From Zea mays (taxonomy: Eukaryota > Streptophyta > Magnoliopsida > Poales > Poaceae): a stretch of DNA of 64,000 nucleotides. The translations under genes were made by a program, and so were the position numbers. The notes under the pieces are model-generated. The model was not told the DNA's origin, did not search any database, and worked only from the letters and a program-made list of their open reading frames with translations. Positions 10,531-20,932 of this stretch are shown one piece after another (within the stretch, counting starts at the first letter, position 1; each line of letters starts with the position of its first letter). The DNA is taken from NCBI RefSeq assembly GCF_902167145.1, contig NC_050104.1, positions 93,011,849-93,075,848 on the forward strand, given 5' to 3'.

Positions 10531-11820
10531 TGAAAGTCGCCTAGAGGGGGGGTGAATAGGGCGAAACTGAAATTCTCAAAAATAACCACAACTATAAGCC
10601 GGGTTAGCGTTAGAAATATAATAGAGTCCGCGAGAGAGGGTGCAAAACAAATCGCAGGCGAATAATGAAGTGAGACACGCGGATTTGTTTTACCGAGGTT
10701 CGGTTCTCTCAAACCTACTCCCCGTTGAGGAGGCCACAAAGGCCGGGTCTCTTTCAACCCTTACCCTCTCTCAAACGGTCACTCGGACCGAGTGAGCTTT
10801 CTCTTCTCAATCACTTGGAACACAAAGTTCCCACAAGGACCACCACAAGATTGGTGTCTCTTGCCTCAATTACAAGTGAGTATGATCGCAATGAAGAATC
10901 AAAGAAAGAAGAAAGCAATACAAGCGCAAGAGCTCGAAAGAACACAAGCAAATCTCTCTCTCTAATCACTAGGGCGTTGTGTGGAATTTGGAGAGGATTT
11001 GATCTCTTTGGTGTGTCTAGGATTGAATGCTAGAGCTCTTGTAAGTAGTTGGGAAGTGGAAAACTTGGATGCAATGAATGGTGGGTGGTTGGGGGTATTT
11101 ATAGCCCCAACCACCAAACTAGCCGTTTGGTGAGGCTGTCTGTTCGATGGCGCACCGGACAGTCCGGTGCACACCGGACATGTCCGGTGCGACAGCCACG
11201 TCACCAAAGCCGTTGGGTTCCGACCGTTGGAGTTCTGACTTCTGGGCCCGCCTTGATGTCCGGTGGCGCACCGGACATGCACTGTAGATTGTCCGGTGCA
11301 CCAGCATGGGTGTGCCTGACCTCTGCGCACGCTGCGCGCACATTTAATGCGTCGCAGGTAGCCGTTGGCGCCGAAATAGCCGTTGTCCCGCTGTTACACC
11401 GGACAGTCCGGTGTACACCGGACAGTCCGATGAATTATAGCGGAGCAGCAGAAGTGAATTCCCGAGGCTGGCGAGTTCCTGAGGACGTTCTTCCTTGGAG
11501 CACCGGACAGTCCAGTGAATTATAGCGGAGTCTCCTCTGGAATTTCCCGAAGGTGAGCAGTTCGGAGTTGGAGTCCTCTGGTGCACCGGACATGTCCGGT
11601 GGCACACCGGATAGTCCGGTGCGCCAGACCAGATGTGCCTTCGGTTGTCCCTTTGCTCTTTGGTTGAACCCAATACTTTGTCTTCTTATTGGCTAAGTGT
11701 GAACCTTTAGCACCTGTATAACTTATGCACTAGAGTAAACTAGTTAGTCAAAATATTTGTGTTGGGCAATTCAACCACCAAAATAATTTAGGGACTAGGT
11801 GTAAGCCTAATTCCCTTTCA
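10531..11820 (-). repeat. 5' LTR of copia B
   Basis: The LTR is 1290 bp, starting TGAAAGGGAATTAGG at 11820 and ending GGCGACTTTCA at 10531 on the minus strand. The U3 part (about 11140-11630) holds roughly eight CACCGGAC-n-GTCCGGTG palindromes or clear remnants. The U5/R part contains the block ACCGAGGTTCGG, shared with elements E and G. Short ORFs inside are chance readings of the palindromes. Confidence 0.88.
11096..11103 (-). promoter_or_regulatory. TATA box in copia B LTR
   Basis: TATAAATA on the minus strand, in the context GGGGCTATAAATACCCCC. The same context is at the matching place in the LTR of element E, downstream of the CCGG palindromes. It is the probable start region of element RNA. 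Confidence 0.7.
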
Positions 11821-12139
11821 GGCGATCCTTGCATTAAATGCTCCTGCGATATGGTCGGTTGGCGTGGCAATCTGGCCAAGGTTGCTTCTCTGCGAAGACT
11901 GGGCCTCGGGCGAGCCGAAGGTGTGTCCGTTGCTTGAGGGGGCCTCGGGCGAGACGTGAATCCTCCGGGGTCGGCTGCCTTTGCGCGAGGCTGGGCTCGG
12001 GCGAGGCGAGATCATGTCCCTTGAGTGGACTGAGCCTTGACCTTAATCGCGCCCATCAGGCCTTTGCAGCTTTGTGCTGATGGGGGTTACCAGCTGAGAT
12101 TAGGAGTCTTGGGGGTACCCCTAATTATGGTCCCTGACA
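11821..12139 (-). repeat. fragment of a C-family LTR (first 319 bp), cut by copia B
   Basis: On the minus strand this reads from a TGTCAGGGACCATAATTAGG start at 12139 and is closely similar to 35590-35908 (LTR of element C) and to the start of the LTRs of D. It is therefore a separate insertion of the C/D family. Copia B broke it about 319 bp into the LTR. It lies in the terminal region of the CACTA element; the next bases (CTACG) would be half of its target-site duplication. The rest is beyond the left window edge. Confidence 0.8.
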
Positions 12140-14229
12140 CTACGACTTACTGTAGCCTCTAGGTAGTTAGTTGACTAACTTCCTACGGCTTTTATAGCCT
12201 CTAGAAAGTTAACTTGACCAATGTTTGTTGTTACCCTACTAATAGTTGTTATTAACACTAATATACAACTAATTAGCATTCGACAAGGACAGATTCACAG
12301 AATAGATATTATCACAAAAGCACCACAAAACATATATTTTATACACATAATCACATAGACATACACAGTTCATTAACATTCCACAATGAAATATCCACAT
12401 ATCACATAAACACAAAAAATTGTACAACTAGATCACTGACTTTGCCACACATCTTATTGTGTTTTACACATATTTGCTAACGCTTTACAAAACCATTCTT
12501 AAAAGAACTAATGATTCAAGTGATTCACAAAAGCCTTCACAAAACCACTTGCAAGCTTCTTATATCCTATTGTTTCAAGACAGAAGCTTTCATTGTTCAG
12601 CACATCCTAGAAAAAATAACAACACTTAGTAGCAGCTACTTTGCAAATAAAAATACAATACTATTTTGCATGTGAAGCAATTTATTTGTTAATAAAATAC
12701 CTCCACTAGACGGTTAGTCACATGCAGGGAAAATAGATTGAACATCATGATGATACATGTGTAACTATTTTCTCCTACCAAAGGTCAAAATTTTGGAAGT
12801 TTAATTTGATGCTTTCTAAAAGAACAACTATTTTAGAAACTAAGGTCATATCTATATAGCGATAAAATTATGACAAGAGTAACAAGCCATGAAATGGTGA
12901 AACATGTGTATGTTAATGTATTGTTAGTGAACATACCTTACCCATGGTACTTCGTTGGCGGCTCTGTCCAACCAATTCATATGTTTTGCCATCAAAGTAA
13001 CAGACTGTGAGCATTCCAGTCCAAACACCTGCATCAAAAATAATTGTTGTTTAAGTAGAAAGCCTAGAACTATCATTACCAAATAATGTTATTACAAATG
13101 CCAACAATTCTTCTTGGATTCCCAAGGCCATGCATATTCGACAAGTGGCATAACATTAAATAGTATAGTCAAACAAAATGTGATGTCAGAAGTATGTCAA
13201 ATATGTATTAGTTTTTATTTTCCTTTCTGACTAATAGATATATATCTGATGTAAAGAAATTGTATAAAATCAAGAAGCGGAGGGCATGTCGGCTGCTTAT
13301 TTCTAACTTATTGCATATCACATTAATATAAACAAGGTAACTGAATGTTTGTGACATGAGCATTAATTATCTTCAAATCTCTCTCGGAAATTAGCTAAAC
13401 TCTCGAAAAGTTATAAAATCAATATGACTCACATACTCGACTGATATAGGGGCGGTGATGGAGGATTGAGCGAGCACCCGTCCACCGGCCAATCCAGCGG
13501 CCACGCCATCTGCGATGCCGACGCCGCAGCAGATGGTGGTGGTGCGGGCTGCATCTCCCTCTTGATGTCAGGTGGGTCCACCAACAGCGCCATCAATATC
13601 TAAGCATGAATGAGAGCACGAGAATAGATATCTGAAGCAAGATGTTGATCCCCACCAGCTGCTCCTCCACTGTCCCGATCCCGTGGCAAAGAAAAATGCA
13701 GGTAACACAGATCTAGGACCAGAAATGGCAAAGGGGCAGTGGCAGGTGTGGCAGATGGCTATACCTCCTCGTTGGTGATCTTGCACTTGCAGGGGAGGAA
13801 ATATTTGATGGTGAGCGACGGGGTGCCATTGGGAGGGGAGAGTCGAGCGGCGGCGGCGAGTGCATGTGTGCATTGACAAGGGAGAGCCGAGCGGCGGCGA
13901 GTGCGTTAGGGATAGGAGGAGAAAAGGGAAAGGCAGAGGTAAGGGTCGTACGGGTCGTCTGTGAGCCTAACTTTAACGTCGTTAGCGGTATTCAGCTAAC
14001 TTCTGAGAGGGGAGGGGACTGCCATAGGAAGTTATGAACTTTCTAGAGGCACTGCTACAAGTCGTAGGAAGTTTAGTAACTTTCGAGAGACACAACTACA
14101 GGCTGTAGGAAGATTATTAACTTCCGAGAGTGCCTACGTGGCCGTCGGAAGCTATTAACTTCCTATGGTTTCTTTAAAAAACCGTAGGAAGTTAGTACGC
14201 CGTAGGAAGTTTTAATTTTTGGTGTAGTG
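12140..14229. mobile_element. CACTA (En/Spm-type) DNA transposon, left end lost, probably non-autonomous
   Basis: The right end reads ...GGTGTAGTG at 14222-14229, i.e. a CACTACACC terminus in inverted orientation. Both ends carry many subterminal copies of an ACTTCCTACGG / CCGTAGGAAGT motif: at least five inverted or degenerate copies in 13980-14215 and others near 12175-12220. This subterminal pattern is a hallmark of CACTA elements, where transposon proteins bind. The left end is replaced by a C-family LTR that begins at 12139. It sits in the RNase H region of copia E; the 3-bp right flank is ATG. No transposase was recognised; the interior holds the spliced exons listed separately. Confidence 0.75.
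12508..13028 (-). pseudogene. 3' exons of an unidentified gene carried inside the CACTA element
   Basis: Three exons can be read on the minus strand with a continuous frame: 13028-12942 (acceptor GATGCAG, donor G/GTAAGG), 12774-12701 (acceptor TTGGTAG, donor GTATTT) and 12606-12508 (acceptor TTTTTCTAG, ends in TAG). Introns are 167 and 94 bp. The coded peptide has about 85 residues and includes [22 protein letters not shown] and ETIGYKKLASGF. I do not recognise the family. It may be a captured host gene or the 3' end of a transposon gene. GC-rich blocks upstream (about 13440-13570 and 13760-13900) may hold further exons, for example one reading PPDIKREMQPAPPP. In-frame splicing with no stop suggests recent capture or a working gene. 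Confidence 0.5.
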
Positions 14230-14973
14230 ATGGGAACCAATGGGCATCTCGACCTCGACACGGAAGGTAAATCCGTAGATCAAAAGGTATACCGGTCGAT
14301 GATAGGTTCTTTACTCTATTTATGTGCATCTCAACCGGATATTATGCTTTCCGTATGCATGTGTGCAAGATTCCAAGCCGACCCTAAGGAAGCTCACCTT
14401 ACGGCCGTAAAACGAATCTTGAGATACTTAGTTCATACTCCTAAGTTTGGGCTTTGGTACCCTCGGGGATCCACATTTGATTTAATTGGTTATTCGGATG
14501 CCGATTGGGCGGGGTGTAAAATTAATAGAAAGAGCACATCGGGGACTTGCCAGTTCTTTGGAAGATCCTTGGTGTCTTGGGCTTCAAAGAAGCAAAATTC
14601 CGTAGCTCTTTCTACCGCCGAAGCCAAGTATATTGCCGCAGGTCATTGTTGCGCGCAATTGCTTTGGATGAGGCAAACCCTTAGGGACTATGGTTACAAA
14701 TTAACCAAAGTTCCTCTTCTATGTGATAATGAGAGTGCAATCCGCATGGCGGATAATCCCATTGAGCATAGCCGCACTAAACACATAGCCATTCGGTATT
14801 ATTTTCTAAGGGATCACCAACAAAAGGGAGATATCGAGATTGCATATATTAACACTAAAGATCAATTAGCCGATATCTTTACCAAGCCACTAGATGAACA
14901 AACCTTTAACAAACTTAGGCATGAGCTAAATATTCTTGATTCGAGGAATTTTTTTGATATTTTGCACACATAG
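14230..14973 (+). pseudogene. C-terminal reverse transcriptase/RNase H fragment of copia E
   Basis: About 247 codons remain before the stop at 14973. The start (MGTNGHLDL) is the linker between reverse transcriptase and RNase H; the gene is cut here by the CACTA insertion, so the apparent start codon is not the original one. RNase H motifs are present: SDADWAG (catalytic Asp), STAEAKY (Glu) and CDNESAI (Asp), followed by RTKHIAIR and the usual copia end ADIFTKPL. RNase H removes the RNA strand during reverse transcription. The fragment has no internal stop, so it was probably functional before the CACTA insertion. Confidence 0.88.
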
Positions 14974-15179
14974 CTCATTAATATACCTTTGATCATGTCT
15001 CTTTCATGTGCTATGACTAATGTGTTTTCAAGTGAATTTCAAACCAAGTCATAGGTGTATTGAAAGGGAATTGGAGTCTTCGGCGAAGACAAAGGCTTCC
15101 ACTCCACTCCATCAACTCACCCTTCGTCGTCACTCCGAGGAATTCTTCGTCTTTGGTATAATCTTCACTCATATGTTAT

Positions 15180-15779
15180 TTACCAAAGGGGGAGAAAGTA
15201 GTTTAATAAGGGCTCTAATGATTCCGTTTTAATTTGGCGATTTATGCCAAAGGGGGAGAGAGCATGAGCCCAAAGCAAAAGGACCGCACCACCACCAATT
15301 TCAAAAATTTTAGTCTTTCAATTTGGTTTTAAAGAAGTATTTTCAAATTGGCATCTTATTTGTGATATAATTTCAAATTGGTATACCCTCTTCAAAATTA
15401 ACATCAAAACCCTCTTGAACACTAAGAGGAGGATTTCATTAAGGGGGAGTTTTTGTCTAGTCAAAGGAAAAGCATTTGAAACAGGGGGAGAAAATTTCAA
15501 ATCTTGTAAATGCTTCTCAAGAATCTTATTCATTTACCTTTGACTCTTTGCGAAAGACTTTGAAAAGAATTTCCAAAACCTTTGCAAAAACAAAACATGT
15601 GGTGCAAGCGTGGTCCAAAATGTTAAATAAGAAAGAGAATCAATCCTTGCATATCTTATGAAAATATTGGTTTCAACTCTAAGTAACCTTTTGCACTTAC
15701 AATATGCAAACTAGTTCAATTCTGCACTTTTATATTTGCTTTGGTTTGTGTTGGCATCAATCACCAAAAAGGGGGAGAT
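15180..15779 (+). other. 3' non-coding part of copia E with five polypurine-tract-like sites
   Basis: AAGGGGGAG-type purine runs occur near 15185-15199, 15249-15260, 15441-15450, 15482-15491 and 15767-15779. The last touches the LTR start at 15780 and is the real polypurine tract for plus-strand DNA priming. The extra copies lie at irregular spacing in an otherwise AT-rich region with no convincing gene. A similar tract precedes the LTR of element G. Confidence 0.7.
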
Positions 15780-17051
15780 TGAAAGGGAAATAGGCTTACA
15801 CCTTTTTCATAGATGATTTTGGTGGTTGAATTGGCCAACACAAATTATTGAACTAACTAGTTTGCTCTAGTCCATAAGTCTTTACAGGTGACAAAGGTTC
15901 ACAACAAACCAATACAAGTCAAAGAATAGGGGTTCAAAACAAAGGAGCCAAGTATACCGAAGTGTCCCCTGGTCTGGCGCACCGGACTGTCCGGTGCACC
16001 AGGGAACTAGACGCCCAACTCTTCACCTTCGGGAATTTTCAGAGGAGCTCCGCTATAATTCACCGGACTGTCCGGTGCACCACGGGACAGTGTCCGGTGC
16101 CCCAAGGGAGAGCAACTCTGAACTCGCCAGCTTCGGGAATCCGCTCCGGTATAATTCACCGGACTGTCCGGTGCACACCAGACTGTCCGGTGTGACAACA
16201 GAGCAACAGCTACTTCGCGCGCAACGGTCGACTGCAACGCATTAAATGCGCTCCTGCGCGCACAGAGGAGCAGAGCACGGGCGGGTGGCACACCGGACAG
16301 CCTACAGGGCCTGTCTGGTGCACCACCGGACAGCCAGGTGGGCCCACAAGACAGAGCTCCAACGGTCGGAACCCAACGGCCAGGTGACGTGGCTGGCGCA
16401 CCGGACAGTGTCCGGTGGCGCACCGGACTGTCTGATGCGCCCGTCGACTGCAGCCTTCACCAACGGTCAAGTTTGGTGGTTGGGGCTATAAATACCCCAA
16501 CCACCCCCACATTCAAGTAATCCAAGTTTTCCACCTTCCAACTACTTACAAGAGCTAGCATTCAATACAAGACACACCAAAGAGATCAAATCCTCTCCCA
16601 ACTCCACACAAAGCTTTAGTGATTAGTGAGAGAAATTTGCTGTGTTCATTTGAGCTCTTGCGCTTGGATTGCTTCCTTTTCTCATTCTTTCTTGCGAACA
16701 TCTCAACTGTAATCAAGGCAAGAGACACCAATTGTGTGGTGGTCCTTGCGGGAAGTTTGGTTCCCAATTGATTTGAGAAGAGAAGCTCACTCGGTCTGAG
16801 GGACCGTTTGAGAGAGGGAAAGGGTTGAAAGAGACCCGGTCTTTGTGACCACCTCAACGGGGAGTAGGTTTGTGAGAACCGAACCTCGGTAAAACAAATC
16901 CATGTGTCACACTCTTTATTTAGCTTGCGTTTTGTTTTGCGCCCTCTCTCTCGGACTCGTTCATATTTCTAACGCTAACCTGGCTTGTAGTTGTGATTAA
17001 GTTTATAAATTTCAGATTCGCCCTATTCACCCTCCCTCTAGGCGACTTTCA
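15780..17051 (+). repeat. 3' LTR of copia E
   Basis: The LTR is 1272 bp, TGAAAGGGAAATAGG to GGCGACTTTCA. It is clearly similar to the LTR of element B in inverse orientation but is diverged from it, so these are separate insertions. U3 (15977-16440) holds about eight CCGG palindromes, and a TATA box follows at 16487. U5 ends CCCTCTAGGCGACTTTCA. Confidence 0.88.
16487..16494 (+). promoter_or_regulatory. TATA box in copia E LTR
   Basis: TATAAATA in the context GGGGCTATAAATACCCC, identical in layout to the LTR of B. It lies about 50 bp after the last CCGG palindrome. Confidence 0.7.
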
Positions 17052-20000
17052 GTCGCCTTTCCGCAAGGAGGAGGGGGGGGAAGCGCCATGTTGCCCTCGG
17101 AGGGCGTCGAACATGGTGTCTCCAGTGAGTTGCTAACGGGTGATCCGAGTGGACGCCCGTGCCCCGTTCGATAAGGGTCGGCTAGTGGCCCAGAGGCGCG
17201 CTCCAAAAGTACCTGCAGGTGATTTGCCGGACCCAATCCCGTTTGATAGGGTCCGAGGGCTCGATGCCTCCCTCTGATGGGATTCCGTTACAGAATCGCT
17301 CCTGCTGGTCTCGAAAATGTCCTAGCGTACCTCGGGAGTGTTGCCCGAGCCTCGGCCATGTATCGGACATACCTAGAGTCATCCCTCGCTCTGCGTGCTC
17401 TGAGGTGGCCGTCGAACCCTTCTGGGGCCAGCCTACGAAGCCCTGATCAGTAGTGGGCGCAGAGCTCGAGTGGCCTGAGGCGGCTGTCGAACCCTTCTGA
17501 AGGGCCAGCCTTCGAACCTTTGACCAGTAGTGGGCGTGGAGCCCGAGGGGCCTGAGGCGGCTGTTGAACCCTTCCAAGGGGCCAGCCTTCGAACCTCTGA
17601 CCAATAGGAGGGCTCAGGGCCCGAGTGCTCTGAGGCGGCTGTCGAACCCTTCCGAGGGGCTAGCCTTCGAACCTCTGATCAGTAGGGGGCTCGGGGCCCG
17701 CTTCCTTCACGGAGAAGGATCCCTTTCAGAGTATCCCCTTTCCCGGTCCCTGTAGCAAGAGAGAGAAAGGGGAAGAGAAAAAGGGATATGAATTTGAATG
17801 ACGTGGCGTACCTTTTTGACGCGGTCATCATGGCGGAGGTGAAGCGTCGCCTGTTTCGCCTGCCAAAGGTGCCGCCTGTCCTGCCGCAGAGTTAATGCGA
17901 CGAGACGAGTGGTTCGCGGGGCTGCCGTTGTGCGTACGCGAGCCGTTCGAGGAACGGAACACGGGTGCGTCGTCTTCACTCCGTGGGAGAGGGCTCTCTC
18001 GCTGTCCTAGGAGGGGACGTGAGCCTGCAGACGACTTGACCGCTGCTTCCGCCCGCCTACCGCCGCCATTACTGCCGGCCCACTTTTGGCCATTTCGACC
18101 GCCGCGCCTTCTCCCGCGGCTGACTGACCCGTGATCGACGTGCTCGGTTGGCACTGTTGGGCCATGCGCAGGGTTGCCTCGAGTCACGGCACCGGTTCCG
18201 CAGTCGAGAAGGCGCGGTACTGGCGCAAGTGGCGGTGCAGTTTCTCGCACGTAGTAACCGACGCGCCGGTTACATGACATGTGGGCCTGGGCCTCCATGC
18301 TGGACGCGTCAGAGTCGAAAGGGTGTGCCCCCTTGGTGTGGTTGCATGCCCCCTGCATGGCGGTCCGCCCTTTCACCCGCTGGTCTGGGCGAAAGTGGAG
18401 GAGTGCTTGTAACCGCTGGGCAGTTGTGCGCTCCGCGCGCGGTGGTTTGGCTCCTTCTGTCATGGGCCAGCTTGCATGACGCGTGGGACCCAGCCCCCGT
18501 GTCGTAGGGGGAGGACCTTGGAGTGTGTTGGTGAAGACTCAGCCCGCGACGGCTGAGGATGCAAGTGGGGAGAGTCACCTTTAAAAGGAGGGTGACCCCC
18601 TTGGGTGGCAACCATGTCTTCGCACTCCCTTCATGCATCGCGCCCTTCCACCTTCCGAGCCCCCGGATGGGGAGCGCCCGCGTCGCTTTCGTCTTGTCGT
18701 CGTTGGAGGAACGCAACTTCGCGGAAGTTGGTACCTTTCAGCCATCGCTCGGCTTCAAGGATTTTCATCAGGCAGCCCGGCTGCATCCCGTCGTCGGTGG
18801 TCACCCAAGACGGTGACCACCAGTTCGATGGAGGGGAGAAGCGAGCCGGGCTGTGGCCTCTGCCCCGCCCTCAGCTTCAAGGATGTTCATCATCCTGGCT
18901 GGGGCGGGGGCCGGGCTGAGCCGGAGCTCTACCTCCCGCGCGGGTTCGTAGGTCACCTTCTCCCTCAGCATTCAGGGGAGAGGGCGCTCACCGGCCTAGC
19001 GGAAGGGGCGGACTCCGACAACGCGGGGCTGGTTGGCCGCGAGCGTCGTCAGCTTCAGCGCGTTGGGCTCGCTGGCTCTGGCTCGGCTCCCGGTGCCCCC
19101 TCCCGCCGCACGAGCGGTCGTCGCGTCACGCGCACCAGAGGACCGCCCAAGACGTCGTGCGCTGCTAGGGCGGCGTTCGTGTTCTTGGGCTATCCTGCCT
19201 TTGCTCTGGTACGATGCCTCTGTGCGGAGGTCGGTGCTCGCCCGTCCGGGAGGATCTGAGTGGGGATCTGCCGGTGGGCAGATGGCTGCCGTTGTCGACG
19301 CTGAGGTGGTGACGGCTGAAGAAGTCCTCGTCGCCGACGAGATCGCCGCCACCATCCGCGCTCCGGGCCTCCGGCTCTTTGGCTTTGATAGCTTGTCCTC
19401 GCCCCTCGAGTGGGGACGTGGGCGAGGGGCTCGTCGCAGCAGCGTCCTCCCTGAGGTCATCGCTGCTGCTGTTTGGCCACCCGGAGCGGAGGTCGTTGTC
19501 GCTGCTGCCGGAGCGGGCGTCGGCAAACCACCTGGGGTTTTGTCGCCCCGCAGGCCCTCCAATGTGGGGGGTTGTTCGTACCTGCGGGGGCGGAACCGGA
19601 GTTCCGTTTGTAATGGCACCTTGAGTGCCGGTGTCTGTTCATTGCGGTTGTCGGGGCCTGAACATTTATGTATTTTGGCGTGAAGCTGTGTTTCTTCCTC
19701 GTTTCGAGCACTAGGACTCGCCTGTCGGCTAACTGAACTGCTTAACCAAGTGTGAGTTGCCTCGTGCGAAGGTGACGAGTGATGTATTCGTATCCCGGAG
19801 GCATAGGAGTCCCTCGGCTCGGTCGGCCTTGCCGCCCGAGGCTTCTCTTGCTTAGTTAAAGAAACCCTCGGCCGCTCTACGATGAGCCGGAGCCGGAGGC
19901 AGCGGTGCCAGCACGGACAGAGGCAGAGTTGGCTCGAAAAGAAGCTTCGTCGGCCGGAGCCTGGTCGGGCCGTCCACTGGCGGGACCGACGCCGGAGTCG

Positions 20001-20932
20001 GGTTGCCGAGGCCATGAGCCAGGCTGATGTCCTCGGGGGACAGCTGGCTGAGGCTACGGAGCGTCCGGTTGAGCCGTCTGCTCGGGCCGGGTTCCCGGAG
20101 GAGACCCTAGCGGCGATGGCCCAGGCGTGGTGCTGACAGGTTCCTTCGAGGTGGAGATCCTCCGACCGTGTTGCCGTCTGAGACCGGGTCAGATTCCGCC
20201 GAAGGTGGAGTCGACGCCGAGGGTGCTGCTGCTCCCCCACTGATGTCTGATCCTGCAGGAACAGTTTATCTGTAGTGTGCGTATGTTTTATGGCGGCCGC
20301 CGAGGCCCAAACATATCGTCGTCGTGTTGTAAAGCTGCGTTTCTTTTCCCCTTATTTCGAGTATCTGGACTTATTTGTCGGTGACAGAATTGTTTGTTCG
20401 AGCGAGAGTTACTTTTCACGGAAGGTGATGAGTGAGGTATCCGTATCCCGGAGGCGTAGGAGTCCCTCGGCTCGGTCGGCCTTGCCGCTTACGTGTACTC
20501 TTACTCGTCCGTAGGATTCTGTTATCGATATAATCGAGAAGGCACGAAAAATCGTTTTGGCAGAAAAGTTTTCGAGCATTAAGACTTGTTCGGTCAGCGG
20601 AATCGCTTATCCGAGCGTGAGTTACTTATCGCAGAAGGTGATGAGTGAGGTATCCGTATCCCGGAGGCGTAGGAGTCCCTCGGCTCGGTCGGCCTTGGCT
20701 GCTTACGTGTACTCCGTCGTTTTTTCAGGATCCCACTTTCGAAGCAGTCGAAGAGCACGAAAGACGTTCTGGCAGAAAGATTTTTTCCGAGGAAAATTTT
20801 GACGCAGAGGGGGTTCGCCCCTTCTAGCCCCCGAGGGAGGGTCGGGCTTTACAGAGGCAAGGCTGACCCTTCCTTGATGGTTAGACTTTGTTGGCGTATG
20901 TAAACGAGGTGCATGAACGACTTGAAAACATC
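17052..20932 (-). other. 3' spacer of element C between integrase and 3' LTR
   Basis: This is a GC-rich stretch of 3.9 kb without recognisable enzyme domains, matched in sister element D at 57556-61310. It contains two kinds of repeat. One is a tandem array of about 75-bp units near 17400-17710 (core TTCGAACCTCTGACCAGTAG). The other is three dispersed copies of a roughly 65-bp motif near 19765-19840, 20425-20497 and 20637-20705 (core GGAGGCGTAGGAGTCCCTCG). On the plus strand, 18600-19680 reads peptides that also appear in the matching place of D, such as GSWYLSAI and GGGRAEPELYLP. That could be the remains of an antisense gene; reading frames are broken in both copies. Confidence 0.65.

Larger units (their letters stand above)
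6648..11820 (-). mobile_element. Element B: Ty1/copia retrotransposon, SIRE/Maximus lineage (Opie/Ji-like), 5' part
   Basis: This is the 5' part of a minus-strand copia element: LTR (11820-10531), Met primer site, large gag, then protease-integrase up to 6648, where element A interrupts it. The LTR begins TGAAAGGGAATTAGGC and ends GGCGACTTTCA, as in maize Opie/Ji elements. Reverse transcriptase, RNase H and the 3' LTR lie to the left of element A, outside the window. It sits inside a C-family LTR; the flank after 11820 is GGCGA. Confidence 0.85.
14230..17051 (+). mobile_element. Element E: copia retrotransposon (Opie/Ji-like), 3' part
   Basis: This is the 3' part of a plus-strand copia element: end of reverse transcriptase and RNase H, a 3' non-coding part with several polypurine tracts, and the 3' LTR (15780-17051). 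Its 5' part lies left of the CACTA insertion, outside the window. It is the same lineage as element B but in the opposite direction. It was inserted into the 3' region of element C: sequence to the right (GTCGCCTTTCCGC) continues C, as shown by the matching region near 61280-61310 in sister element D. Confidence 0.85.

Noticed and set aside
10517..10540. Possible tRNA gene fragment at the Met-tRNA match
   Set aside because: Only 12 bases match, next to an LTR end; it is a primer binding site, not a tRNA gene.
11119..11673. Several ORFs of 70-160 codons in the LTR of copia B (and alike in E, G and H)
   Set aside because: They read through the CACCGGAC palindromes (peptides such as HRTVRCTPDSPV) on both strands and have no codon signature.
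13568..13879. 103-codon minus-strand ORF in the CACTA element as a single gene
   Set aside because: Cys/His/Ser-rich reading without a known motif. Neighbouring short frames look more like separate exons, so I do not claim this ORF as one unit.
18996..20240. 414-codon ORF on the minus strand in the spacer of element C
   Set aside because: Low-complexity Arg/Ser/Pro composition, GC-rich sequence and loss of the frame in the matching place of D (broken at 58740-58842) point to a chance ORF.
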